Assembly (NCBI GenBank): GCA_050247135.1
Contig: JBFWUT010000004.1
Coordinates: 1 to 64,000 of the forward strand
DNA: 64,000 nt
Source: Berkiella sp050247135
GTDB taxonomy: Bacteria > Pseudomonadota > Gammaproteobacteria > Berkiellales > Berkiellaceae
Reading direction: 5' to 3'
The notes beneath the pieces are model-generated. The model saw nothing but the letters and a program-made list of their open reading frames with translations, was not told the DNA's origin and did not search any database. A program made the translations under genes and the position numbers. Below are positions 37,883-45,592 of this stretch, piece by piece (within the stretch, counting starts at the first letter, position 1; each line of letters starts with the position of its first letter).

Positions 37883-38758
37883 ATGGCGCTGGCTTTTTCA
37901 ACCATCGGCCTAATAGGCAAGCATGCCAATCCAGAGGTCCAAAGCACCCTCGCTTCTTTAGTGAGTTTCTTACAAGCTCAAAACCTTGAAGTCTTGATGG
38001 AAGAAACCTGCGCCAAATCGATGCCCTCTAACCTTCTCATGAAAGCTATACCACGAGACAAGTTAGGTACCTCATGTGATCTCATCGTCGTGGTGGGCGG
38101 TGATGGCAGCCTTTTGGATGCGGCTCGCACAGTGGCAGATCACGATGTCCCCGTTGTGGGAGTCAACCGCGGAAGGTTAGGATTTTTAACGGATATTTCC
38201 CCTCAGGCCTTATCTCAATCTCTAGAACCGATATTGCGAGGCCAATACCAAGAAGAACATCGATTTTTCTTAGAAATGCAATTGATGCGTCAAGGCGAAG
38301 TGATCAATAAGGGGATTGCACTCAATGATGTGGTGCTCTATTCCGGTGATATCGCCAGAATGATGGACTTTCAGGTCATCATCAATGATCAGTTTGTTTA
38401 TCGTCAGCGCTCTGATGGACTCATTACCGCCACTCCTACAGGCTCTACCGCTTATGCCCTCTCAGGTGGCGGCCCTATTTTACATCCCTCATTAGAAGCG
38501 ATGGTTTTGGTGCCCATGCATCCGCACACCTTAAGTTCACGCCCGATTGTGGTGGATAGCCAGGCTAAAATTGAATTGCATTTGATGCCTGATAATAACT
38601 TGAACCCTCGTCTGAGTTGTGATGGTCAAGTGCACTTTGATACTAAACCAGATGATAGAATCATCATCAAACGCAAAGCCAAAGAGCTACGCCTGTTGCA
38701 TCCTACCGACTATGATTATTATTATACATTGCGTAATAAGTTGGGCTGGAGCGCCTAA
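37883..38758 (+). CDS. nadK: NAD kinase
   Basis: Phosphorylates NAD to NADP. 291 residues with the family motifs GGDGS (72-76), NRGRLGFLTDI, and TPTGSTAYALSGGGPI. AGGAGAGC precedes the ATG by a few bases. Divergent from hrcA and directly followed by recN, with no gap between stop and start. Confidence 0.97.
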   Translation: MALAFSTIGLIGKHANPEVQSTLASLVSFLQAQNLEVLMEETCAKSMPSNLLMKAIPRDKLGTSCDLIVVVGGDGSLLDAARTVADHDVPVVGVNRGRLGFLTDISPQALSQSLEPILRGQYQEEHRFFLEMQLMRQGEVINKGIALNDVVLYSGDIARMMDFQVIINDQFVYRQRSDGLITATPTGSTAYALSGGGPILHPSLEAMVLVPMHPHTLSSRPIVVDSQAKIELHLMPDNNLNPRLSCDGQVHFDTKPDDRIIIKRKAKELRLLHPTDYDYYYTLRNKLGWSA

Positions 38759-40447
38759 ATGCTGCAACATCTTTACATTAAAGACTTAAGCGTACTCGCT
38801 CATGCGGATATTCATTTTGCTTCTGGCATGACCGTGATCACCGGTGAAACCGGCGCTGGCAAAAGTATTTTACTCGACGCTTTAGCCCTGGCCATTGGCG
38901 AACGTGGTGATAGCCAGATGATCCGCCCTGGCAGCGACAAAGCTGAGATCGCAGCCACATTTGATGTCAGCAAACTTTCCGGTGCCATTTTATGGCTGAA
39001 CGATCTCGATTTAACCTGTGATGACGACTCACATTGCATTATCCGTCGCATCTTATATAGCAATGGACGGTCCAAAGCTTTTATCAATGGCCGCCCTGTC
39101 ACTACCGCCCAATTACGTTTACTGGGTGATTACTTGGTACAAATCCACGGACAACATCAGCATCAATTATTGTTAAAACCTCAAGAACAACTCCGGTTAC
39201 TTGATGCTTTCGGTCAACATGATACCACGCTGAGTCAAGTCAAAACTGCTTTCCGGGAATATGAAGCACTGATTTTGCAACGCGAAGCGTTGTTAACAGC
39301 CAGTCGCACTTCAGAAGCGAAAATGGATTTACTGCATTATCAAATTGCGGAACTACAAAGCTTGCACCTTCGCGAACATGAACTGAAGCAATTAGATGAA
39401 GAGCATGACAAGTTAGCCCATTCCCGCACTTTTATTGAAACAACAGAACAAGCTCTAGCCTTGCTTGAAAATGCCGATGAAGGGAATGTCTTGCAATGGT
39501 TAGGTCAATTACAAATGGTTTTACGTCCTCTGGAGAACAAAAGCCAAGGGCTTAAGAACGCTTTTGAATGTATTGAAAATGCCAGCATTCAACTCAAAGA
39601 AGCCAGTGATGAACTCAATTCTTTTGTCAGTCAGTTAGAAGTTGATCCGGAACGACTCTATGAAGTAGAACAACGTTTAGAGCGTATTCATGAAATCGCA
39701 CGCAAACATAAAGTTGAAGCCTCTCAGCTTTATTACCATTTTTGTCATTTACAAGAACAAGCGCTCCAATTTGCTAACCAAGAACAATTCTTGGCCAAAA
39801 TTGATGAGAATATTGCGCTAGCCAAGCAACAATACCAACAGATTGCCAAAAAATTAACTAAAGCCCGAGAACAAGCCGCTAGGCAATTAGCATCAGAAAT
39901 TACGACTTGTGTACAACAATTAGCTATGCCAGGAGCCGTATTCACTATCGACCTAATTGCTTATCACGATAATGAGCTACATGCTCACGGCAATGAAACT
40001 GTTTGCTTTGGCATTAGCGCTAACCCAGGCCACCCACCCCAACCCTTAAACAAAGTGGCCTCAGGTGGTGAGTTATCACGCATTAGCTTGGCATTGCAAT
40101 TAGTGACTGCAAAGTATGTGGCAACGCCTTGCTTGGTGTTTGATGAAGTCGATGTGGGGATCAGCGGTAAAGTAGGAGCTGTTGTCGGCAAATCATTACA
40201 GCGCTTAGCCCAATCTGCCCAAGTACTGTGTGTCACGCATTTACCGCAAGTAGCCGCTTGTGGTGAAAATCACCTGCAAGTGGTTAAACAGCGCTCAGAG
40301 AATAATACCGTAACGCAAATACACATGCTCAATGCCACTGCGCGCGTTGAGGCTATTGCGCAAATGCTTGGCGGCATGGATGTCACCACTCAAGCACGGG
40401 CCAATGCAAAACAATTACTTAAGCAAACAGAATTATTAGAAAACTAA
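38759..40447 (+). CDS. recN: DNA repair protein RecN
   Basis: SMC-like ATPase for double-strand break repair. 562 residues: Walker A GETGAGKS (29-36), central coiled coils (about 150-350), ABC signature VASGGELSRISLAL, and Walker B CLVFDEVDVGISG. It ends in a strong terminator. nadK-recN is the usual gammaproteobacterial pair. Confidence 0.97.
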   Translation: MLQHLYIKDLSVLAHADIHFASGMTVITGETGAGKSILLDALALAIGERGDSQMIRPGSDKAEIAATFDVSKLSGAILWLNDLDLTCDDDSHCIIRRILYSNGRSKAFINGRPVTTAQLRLLGDYLVQIHGQHQHQLLLKPQEQLRLLDAFGQHDTTLSQVKTAFREYEALILQREALLTASRTSEAKMDLLHYQIAELQSLHLREHELKQLDEEHDKLAHSRTFIETTEQALALLENADEGNVLQWLGQLQMVLRPLENKSQGLKNAFECIENASIQLKEASDELNSFVSQLEVDPERLYEVEQRLERIHEIARKHKVEASQLYYHFCHLQEQALQFANQEQFLAKIDENIALAKQQYQQIAKKLTKAREQAARQLASEITTCVQQLAMPGAVFTIDLIAYHDNELHAHGNETVCFGISANPGHPPQPLNKVASGGELSRISLALQLVTAKYVATPCLVFDEVDVGISGKVGAVVGKSLQRLAQSAQVLCVTHLPQVAACGENHLQVVKQRSENNTVTQIHMLNATARVEAIAQMLGGMDVTTQARANAKQLLKQTELLEN

Positions 40448-40456
40448 AAGCAATAA

Positions 40457-40488
40457 AAAAAGAGGTACGATATCTCGTACCTCTTTCC
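40457..40488. terminator. bidirectional intrinsic terminator after recN
   Basis: GAGGTACGA (40462-40470), loop TATC, TCGTACCTC (40475-40483), with a T-run after it and an A-run before it, so it serves recN and also the minus-strand peptide cluster that ends at 40509. Confidence 0.8.
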
Positions 40489-40508
40489 CCTAACACTGAA
40501 GAACTGCT

Positions 40509-40694
40509 TTACTTACTGTAATGCTTATCTACATTTTTATGGATTTTGTCAGAGATCGTATCCAAAGTATCGCCAATCCCCTCTAACCCATCATTAATAA
40601 CATCTTTCACTTTTTCCTCAGTGGGAACTTCACGTTCTTCTGAGGCGCCACCTGAAACGAGCAGTAATTCATTTTTGTTTAAGTTTTTCATCAT
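40509..40694 (-). CDS. small peptide with double-glycine leader
   Basis: 61 codons. The N-terminus MKNLNKNELLLVSGG fits the bacteriocin-type double-glycine leader (ELxxVSGG) that C39-peptidase ABC exporters cleave. The mature part would be about 45 residues, strongly charged, with an amphipathic helix (EKVKDVINDGLEGIGDTLDT). AGGAG stands four or seven bases before the two possible ATGs (40694, 40691). Last cistron of a run of small genes on this strand. Secreted peptide or signal is inference; no exporter is nearby. Confidence 0.7.
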   Translation of the reverse strand: MMKNLNKNELLLVSGGASEEREVPTEEKVKDVINDGLEGIGDTLDTISDKIHKNVDKHYSK

Positions 40695-40726
40695 TATTCT
40701 CCTGAGTGATCAATATTACGTTTTGT

Positions 40727-40858
40727 TTACTGTTTTTTGTTTTTTCTAGAAATTTTGCCGAAATCATCAAACTCATAATCGTGAAGTTCATTTAAGTTTT
40801 CTCGGCTGTAGTCGCGCCAATAACCTCCTTTGCGCTCCCTTTTTCTGTATTTTTTCAT
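40727..40858 (-). CDS. 43-residue basic peptide
   Basis: Starts MKKYRKRERKGGYWRDYSRE and ends FGKISRKNKKQ. Very basic with Tyr/Trp. AGGAGA seven bases before the ATG is a strong ribosome site. A GG pair at residues 11-12 recalls a processing site but the leader lacks the usual hydrophobic pattern. Unknown function. It lies between the 50-residue peptide and the double-glycine peptide. Confidence 0.55.
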   Translation of the reverse strand: MKKYRKRERKGGYWRDYSRENLNELHDYEFDDFGKISRKNKKQ

Positions 40859-40910
40859 GATCGTTCTCCTATCTCATTACTGTAACTAATCATGCTTTTA
40901 GTACGCTTTA

Positions 40911-41063
40911 TTATTTTTTGCCTTTTAAAGCATTTCCATTCTCATCAATCACTTCCTTAGCTTCTTCAGACTTGGCCTTGTCCTTCACTGGATACCAAGG
41001 AATACTGACATGAGTTGGGTCTACTTTTTCAACAGGTAGTAACTGCTTAAAATATTTTTTCAT
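40911..41063 (-). CDS. 50-residue hydrophilic peptide
   Basis: Starts MKKYFKQLLPVEKVDPTHVS and continues with PWYPVKDKAKSEEAKEVIDE; charged, no membrane segment. AGGAGG six bases before the ATG is close to ideal. It follows the BON gene by 27 bases, so the four cistrons 41423 to 40509 probably form one operon. Unknown function. Confidence 0.55.
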   Translation of the reverse strand: MKKYFKQLLPVEKVDPTHVSIPWYPVKDKAKSEEAKEVIDENGNALKGKK

Positions 41064-41090
41064 CGCATCCTCCTCTGTGTCATCTAACTA

Positions 41091-41423
41091 CTAACCAAGA
41101 CAGACTTTTAGCTTTGATTGAACATTTTGAACTTCTTCAATGCTCTCTGCTAAATTGATAGCAACATTTTTTTCAAATTCTGTTTCAACTTCCCCTTTTA
41201 GGGTCACCATTTGATTTTTAGTGATCACATGAAGTTTCATGGCAGACAACGCTGGTTCTTTTAAAAATAATGTTTTTACTTTGGTTGTGATCAGTGTATC
41301 AACCACCGCATCTTCAATCTTGCCTCCTGTTCTCTTTAAAGAACACTCAACCATTCTCGATGCATTCGCATTTAAAGCAATCACTACGGTCACAATGAAT
41401 GCAGCCAATGCTATTTTTTTCAT
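41091..41423 (-). CDS. exported BON-domain protein
   Basis: 110 residues with a signal peptide (MKKIALAAFIVTVVIALNAN, cleavage after NA-S region) and a single BON domain (DTLITTKVKTLFLKEPALSA ... VTLKGEVETEFEKNVAINLA). BON proteins such as OsmY sit in the periplasm and bind membranes or partners under stress. AAGGAG lies six bases before the ATG. A second BON gene is at 56213. Operon with the small peptides downstream. Confidence 0.85.
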   Translation of the reverse strand: MKKIALAAFIVTVVIALNANASRMVECSLKRTGGKIEDAVVDTLITTKVKTLFLKEPALSAMKLHVITKNQMVTLKGEVETEFEKNVAINLAESIEEVQNVQSKLKVCLG

Positions 41424-41703
41424 CGTCTGCTCCTTTTATTGTTATCGCCGAAGTTAAGAATAAATGCTGTTTATTTCTCAGTTTTATTTTTTTATTTTTC
41501 TCAAGCTCTGTCTTTAGGTTAGAACATTTCGCAATCCAAAAACAACCCTTTTTTTCTGGTTTTATTTTGTGAATAATATTTAAAATATCATACACAAAAT
41601 AATTACATTGTCCTTTTGAAAGATTTTTTTGTAATTTTAAAATATTTTTGAAATAACCTGTTTCATCACATTTGAACCCAGGTATGATGCAAAAGTTGCT
41701 ATT

Positions 41704-41742
41704 TTATTTATAATTGTAGGTATATAGGAAACTGAGAGTCAT
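41704..41742 (-). CDS. 12-residue mini reading frame with strong ribosome site
   Basis: MTLSFLYTYNYK, stop TAA. TGGAGG stands five bases before the ATG. It could be a leader peptide or the front of a gene interrupted by the TAA: the same frame continues open for about 118 codons afterwards (FCIIPGFKCDETGYF, GCFWIAKCSNLKTEL). Confidence 0.3.
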   Translation of the reverse strand: MTLSFLYTYNYK

Positions 41743-41783
41743 AAAAACCTCCAGGAAGAGCCTATAATGTTGAATTAATCAAT

Positions 41784-41843
41784 TTACAATTGATTTCGAG
41801 GATTGAATAAATAACTTTGTTTTTCTTTGACAATTTCGCTCAT
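41784..41843 (-). CDS. 19-residue mini reading frame with strong ribosome site
   Basis: MSEIVKEKQSYLFNPRNQL, stop TAA. AGGAG lies nine bases before the ATG. It precedes the other small cistrons on this strand by 40 bases. May be a short peptide or an upstream regulatory reading frame; no homology recognised. Confidence 0.3.
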   Translation of the reverse strand: MSEIVKEKQSYLFNPRNQL

Positions 41844-42055
41844 GGCAACTTTCTCCTAAGCGATTTGTAATAACATTATGGCAAGCTTTTCTGTGATGAT
41901 ATTTCTTACTTAATTACACAGATTTACCACAACAATTGTGAACTATACACATTTTTGACTTAAATTACAACCCCAACAAGGTTAGCGCTGTTTGCACTCA
42001 GGCGGTGAAGATCGATAAATCTCTGTATTTTACAGGATTACTAGCATTTTAATTT

Positions 42056-42481
42056 ATGGCTCTCAATGTTAGTAAGTTATTGACTGATGTGTTGCGTTTT
42101 TCATTAAGCTATCTTCAATTGCTCAATTTCAATCATTCATTTCGCTATTATGGAACCGATTGTAAAGCGTTTTAATCTCATCGGGCAACATCAGCTGCCA
42201 ATGATGAACAAGCGAGGGATAAATTTAATATCGTCAAAGATGATGCTACGGGCGAGTTAGCCTTTGCATTCTTAACCCTTGACCGGCTCTTTTACAACGA
42301 AAGTGTATTAAGAATAATCCGCTTACGGTCAAAAAATGACAATCCGAATCATTCCCCCTATTACGCGCTACGAATGGCTGCAAATGAGATTTCACCGCTT
42401 GAAGATAACTCATCTAAAGAGTTCACAGATGACATGGAAATGGATGAACCCGCACCGGCAGCAAGGCGCTTACTAAGATAA
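42056..42481 (+). pseudogene. frameshifted gene remnant
   Basis: Two adjacent open frames with protein-like content. The first (42056-42175) reads MALNVSKLLTDVLRFSLSYL... and stops at TAA; the second, in another frame, has no start and runs to 42481 (AANDEQARDKFNIVKDDATG, ending DEPAPAARRLLR). No ribosome site is seen. One indel near 42176 would join them. The original function is not recognisable. Confidence 0.45.
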
Positions 42482-42501
42482 ATTTAAGTTATAAACGTTA
42501 A

Positions 42502-42930
42502 TTATTCCTGACAATCGCGGCAGGTGCCATAAAGATATAAACAGTGTTCGGTAATGTTGAAGCCAAACTCTTTCGCGATGGCGATTTGCCGTTCTTCGAT
42601 AATCTTATCGACAAACTCTTCGACGATGCCACACTTGATACAAACTAAATGATCGTGATGGTGTCCCGCATCAAGCTCGAACACGGCATGACCACCCGAG
42701 TCAAAATGATGACGGATCACTAAGCCCGCTGCTTCAAACTGGGTGAGCACGCGATATACGGTTGCTAGCCCCACATCGTCACCTGAATCTAACAGTTTCT
42801 TGTAGACTTCCTCGGCGCTGATATGGCGCTCTTTGGCATTCTCTAAAATGCTGAGAATTTTCAGCCGCGGCAAGGTGACTTTTAAACCTACCTTTTTTAG
42901 TTCCTTATCATCAAGTTTATCTTCTGACAT
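42502..42930 (-). CDS. fur: ferric uptake regulator Fur
   Basis: Iron-responsive repressor. 142 residues: winged helix (LKVTLPRLKILSIL, DVGLATVYRVLTQFEAAGLV), then the metal-binding dimer domain with FELDAGHHHDHLVCIKCG and a second CxxC (TCRDCQE). Divergent from bamE as in Legionella and other gammaproteobacteria. Confidence 0.97.
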   Translation of the reverse strand: MSEDKLDDKELKKVGLKVTLPRLKILSILENAKERHISAEEVYKKLLDSGDDVGLATVYRVLTQFEAAGLVIRHHFDSGGHAVFELDAGHHHDHLVCIKCGIVEEFVDKIIEERQIAIAKEFGFNITEHCLYLYGTCRDCQE

Positions 42931-43081
42931 TTAAAGGGGTCCCTCTTGATAACGTCTGCCAAGGCTACCACTTCCAAAGGCTTCATGCATCCTCACTAAC
43001 TTGATAGCGCGCCGGGGAAATGTTAGCCTTGCAGCAATTATAGAGCCGCAATTTTTATATTAAGCTTACTAAGATAATACA

Positions 43082-43423
43082 ATGAAAGTGCAACCCCGTA
43101 CTCTACTACAATGTGCCTGTTGGTTACTTTTAAGCTTAAGCTTAAGTGCTTGCTTTATACGTCCTTATAAATATGATCTCATCCAAGGCAACCCGATTAG
43201 CCCAGAGTCTGTTGCTCTCGTACATGAGGGCATGAGCGAAGACGAAGTGCGCTTTGTGCTAGGCACCCCAATGCTGCACGATATTTTCCATATCAACCGC
43301 TGGGATTATATCTACATTGAAAAACCCAATAATGGCGAAGAAACGCGTCGTCATTTAGCCATTTATTTTGAGAATGGCCGTGTTGAAAAGATCACACAAG
43401 ATCCTTTGCCCGAAGTGGCTTAA
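43082..43423 (+). CDS. bamE: outer-membrane assembly lipoprotein BamE
   Basis: Accessory lipoprotein of the BAM complex. 113 residues: lipoprotein signal with lipobox LSAC (Cys near residue 24), then the SmpA/OmlA fold (SPESVALVHEGMSEDEVRFV, LGTPMLHDIFHINRWDYIYI). Its 3' end overlaps the convergent rnfH by 32 bases. Confidence 0.95.
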   Translation: MKVQPRTLLQCACWLLLSLSLSACFIRPYKYDLIQGNPISPESVALVHEGMSEDEVRFVLGTPMLHDIFHINRWDYIYIEKPNNGEETRRHLAIYFENGRVEKITQDPLPEVA

Positions 43424-43706
43424 ATTTCTTACGCTTTTGAGTCACCGCTCGTTGTTTTCTGGCCTGCATAGGGTCTTGGTGTAGCGGCCTATAGATTTCA
43501 ACGCGATCGTTATCTTTTACCACTTCGTTAAGTGTTTTTTTCTCGCCAAAAATACCCACCGCAGCTAAATCGATTTCTGGATTTGCAGCTAAGAGTCCTG
43601 AGAGTTCAATTGCTTGTAATATTGTCGTGCCAACAGGGACAGACAAACTGACTACGTGCTGGTATTCGCTTTTCGCGAACACAACCTCAATCGTAAGCTT
43701 TTGCAT
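43392..43706 (-). CDS. rnfH: RnfH family ubiquitin-like protein
   Basis: 104 residues from ATG 43706, beginning MQKLTIEVVFAKSEYQHVVS as is usual for the family; a longer start at 43739 is possible. Beta-grasp fold; cellular role unsettled. It overlaps ratA by 20 bases and lacks its own ribosome site, so it is probably translated by coupling. C-terminal tail is basic (ARKQRAVTQKRKKFKPLRAK). Confidence 0.93.
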   Translation of the reverse strand: MQKLTIEVVFAKSEYQHVVSLSVPVGTTILQAIELSGLLAANPEIDLAAVGIFGEKKTLNEVVKDNDRVEIYRPLHQDPMQARKQRAVTQKRKKFKPLRAKDLV

Positions 43707-44130
43707 AAATGTGGTGGGCTCGTTTGGTAAAAGATTCAACCATACTACTGGTCATTTGCTGGAAAAAAGGCCCCAGAGCAAAAGCTAATAATTTATTGTT
43801 GAATTCAAAAGAAAGTTTAAGAGTAACGCGGCTACCTTGATCCGCAATGGTTTGGAATTGCCATTGTCCTTCTAGATGTCGAAAAGGCCCGTGCAATAAA
43901 CGCATTTCTACCCGCTCATGGGGCAATAAACGATTCACGGTAGTGAAAGATTTCACCAAAGCGCCTTTGGCAAAATGCACGGTGGCTTTGATTTCATCCA
44001 TAGTGCGGCTTAAGACTTCGGTATTGGGACACCAAGGTAGGAATTGGGGGTACTGTTCGATATCGTTCACTAAATCGTACATCTGAGCACTGGTAAAAGG
44101 GACAAAGGCACTACGGATTATGCTAGTCAT
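43687..44130 (-). CDS. ratA: START-like ribosome-associated protein RatA
   Basis: 147 residues from ATG 44130, chosen for the GGGGAGG nine bases upstream. Polyketide cyclase/START fold (FVPFTSAQMYDLVNDIEQYP, QFLPWCPNTEVL). In E. coli RatA blocks 70S formation; it is also the homologue of mitochondrial Coq10. ratA-rnfH is conserved and divergent from smpB. Confidence 0.94.
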   Translation of the reverse strand: MTSIIRSAFVPFTSAQMYDLVNDIEQYPQFLPWCPNTEVLSRTMDEIKATVHFAKGALVKSFTTVNRLLPHERVEMRLLHGPFRHLEGQWQFQTIADQGSRVTLKLSFEFNNKLLAFALGPFFQQMTSSMVESFTKRAHHIYAKAYD

Positions 44131-44166
44131 CGACTTTTGCCTCCCCTTATTCACTTAATTGGCTCT

Positions 44167-44172
44167 ATTATA
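44167..44172 (-). promoter_or_regulatory. -10 box of ratA
   Basis: Perfect TATAAT on the minus strand, about 35 bases before the ratA start; the -35 region is weak. Confidence 0.4.
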
Positions 44173-44205
44173 AGCGCTAATCGTTTATTTTTCGAAGCGC
44201 CCACG

Positions 44206-44211
44206 TATAAT
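44206..44211 (+). promoter_or_regulatory. -10 box of smpB, very close to the start codon
   Basis: TATAAT ends eight bases before the smpB ATG (44220), so a transcript from here would have almost no leader. The -35 region is weak. Confidence 0.4.
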
Positions 44212-44219
44212 AACCGGTT

Positions 44220-44696
44220 ATGAGTAAGAAAAAACCGACCAATGACAACTCGCGGATTGCTGAAAACCGCAAAGCCCGCCATGAATATGCCATCGAGGAA
44301 TCCTTTGAAGCCGGTATTGTGCTGCAAGGCTGGGAAGTCAAAAGCCTAAGAGCCGGTAAAGGTGGTATCGCCGATAGCTATGTGATTATTAAAGGCGGAG
44401 AAGCTTGGTTGTTAAACTGCGTTATCACTCCCCTGTTGAGTGCATCAACACATGTCACTCCAGAAAATAGCCGTACCCGAAAGCTGTTATTGAATAAAAA
44501 AGAGCTTAAACGCTTAATTGGTGCAGTAGAGCGCAAGGGTTACACCATTGTGGCGCTGAATATGTACTGGAAAAACAGCTTTGTGAAAGTGCAGATCGCT
44601 ATCGCCAAAGGTAAAAAGCTGCACGATAAACGCCAAACCCAGAAAGAAAAAGATTGGCAGCGGGAAAAGGCGAGAATATTAAGCGGGAAGCACTAA
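44220..44696 (+). CDS. smpB: tmRNA-binding protein SmpB
   Basis: Binds tmRNA for trans-translation. 158 residues: NRKARHEYAIEESFEAGIVL, GWEVKSLRAGKGGIADSYV, and the basic tail HDKRQTQKEKDWQREKARIL. Its partner ssrA is 1.3 kb downstream on the other strand. Confidence 0.97.
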   Translation: MSKKKPTNDNSRIAENRKARHEYAIEESFEAGIVLQGWEVKSLRAGKGGIADSYVIIKGGEAWLLNCVITPLLSASTHVTPENSRTRKLLLNKKELKRLIGAVERKGYTIVALNMYWKNSFVKVQIAIAKGKKLHDKRQTQKEKDWQREKARILSGKH

Positions 44697-44728
44697 GAGC
44701 ACAAAGGGTCAGGCTCCCTTGTGCTCTT
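44695..44728. terminator. long stem-loop between smpB and the next convergent gene
   Basis: AAGAGCACAA(A)GGG pairs with CCCTTGTGCTCTT over a seven-base loop, with one bulged A. It overlaps the smpB stop region and sits between two convergent genes. No long T-run. Confidence 0.6.
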
Positions 44729-44730
44729 CG

Positions 44731-45096
44731 CTATGCCGTTTTACTCAGACGGAAAATGAGATAACCCACTGGTGTCGCAACGACCAAACCGGCTAACGCA
44801 CTAACCAATTCAATTAGTCCAAACATGACACCACCCGTAATCATGCTTTGAGTTGTGCCAGAATCAGTGGCCATTAGACTTAAAAATACAGCAGGAAATA
44901 AGCCTAATATTGCCCCACCGATAACACCGATACTCATTAATCTCTTTAAAAGCTTGCTCTGTTTGATGTCTTCAAACTTAAAGAGAATAATTGCAGCGGT
45001 TACTGAGAGTAAAACAACCCAGTAAGGTAAAGGTAATGCTATGGTACCGATAAGAGTTACCAGGTCCACTAATTGTGATATTGATTCTATTTTCAT
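44731..45096 (-). CDS. small membrane protein of unknown function
   Basis: 121 residues with three or four hydrophobic helices (about 12-40, 52-75, 85-115) and a short charged loop (FEDIKQSKLLKRL). No family recognised. It lies between smpB and ssrA, in a region that also carries repeats. Confidence 0.7.
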   Translation of the reverse strand: MKIESISQLVDLVTLIGTIALPLPYWVVLLSVTAAIILFKFEDIKQSKLLKRLMSIGVIGGAILGLFPAVFLSLMATDSGTTQSMITGGVMFGLIELVSALAGLVVATPVGYLIFRLSKTA

Positions 45097-45243
45097 CGTT
45101 AAATCTCTACTGTTAAGAATAGTGAGAGTCTATATGAGTGAACGCTCACATTCAATGTGGCTTATCTGGAATTTGCTACCTTATGGCGGAGCTTTTTCTT
45201 ACGTTACTGTCGCGTCTTCAATCCCAAGCCTACTTTAGTTTCA

Positions 45244-45276
45244 AAAAAAAAGGCCACTCAAAAGAGTGGCCTTTTT
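45244..45276. terminator. bidirectional intrinsic terminator
   Basis: GGCCACTC - AAAA - GAGTGGCC flanked by A-run and TTTTT, a textbook hairpin. No gene ends right at it on either strand, so it may belong to a transcript lost from this segment. Confidence 0.8.
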
Positions 45277-45461
45277 AGAAACTATGGGGCGGCGGGAATT
45301 CTTGCATCGCTTCGCAGTCCCTGCTGCACTTGCAAGCCTGCCTGCGCCTTCCATGGCTTCGGCGCTCGCCGGGAAAAAGCCGTGTTTTTTCTGAAGCCAC
45401 TTCGTAAGCGAAATTATCTTCGCCATCCCTGGCGCAACAAAGGTGAGCTTTATTCACCCCA

Positions 45462-45513
45462 GCCCGGCCATCCTTGGCCGGGCGTTCGGCTTTAAAAATG
45501 CATGCATTTTTAA
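45462..45513. repeat. palindromic segment
   Basis: GCCCGGCCA/TGGCCGGGC hairpin (45462-45483) followed by a perfect 22-bp palindrome centred on ATGCATGCAT (45492-45513). Further short GC palindromes follow (CCCGCG/CGCGGG near 45524). Confidence 0.6.
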
Positions 45514-45558
45514 GCGCCTCACCCCGCGTCCCGCGGGTTCATTCCAACGACTTTACCA

Positions 45559-45591
45559 AATAAAAAAAGACCCTGAAGGGTCTTTTTTTAT
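45559..45591. terminator. intrinsic terminator of ssrA
   Basis: Minus strand AGACCCT-TC-AGGGTCT followed by TTTTTTT, one base after the CCA end of tmRNA; symmetric A-run on the other side. Confidence 0.85.
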
Positions 45592-45592
45592 T

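Larger units (their letters stand above)
41424..42501. other. 1.1-kb stretch with mini-genes and remnants only
   Basis: AT-rich. On the minus strand it holds two mini reading frames with good ribosome sites (41704-41742 and 41784-41843). In frame with the first, after its TAA, the minus strand stays open for about 118 more codons (to 41347) with Cys-rich protein-like composition. On the plus strand 42056-42481 is a frameshifted gene remnant. No RNA gene or IS element seen. Confidence 0.6.
45097..45592. other. non-coding stretch with terminators and palindromes
   Basis: Contains the terminator at 45244-45276, a GC-rich palindromic segment (45285-45540) and the ssrA terminator. Open frames here show no protein-like features. 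GGCGGCGGGAATT at 45288-45300 repeats the ssrA 3' end at 45600-45612. Confidence 0.6.

Noticed and set aside
41347..41595. 82-codon minus-strand frame overlapping the BON gene start
   Set aside because: Kept only as a finding: it overlaps a well-supported gene in another frame and has no ribosome site of its own.
45157..45495. Plus-strand frame through the palindromic region before ssrA
   Set aside because: Composition is that of GC-rich palindromes, no ribosome site, and it crosses a strong terminator.
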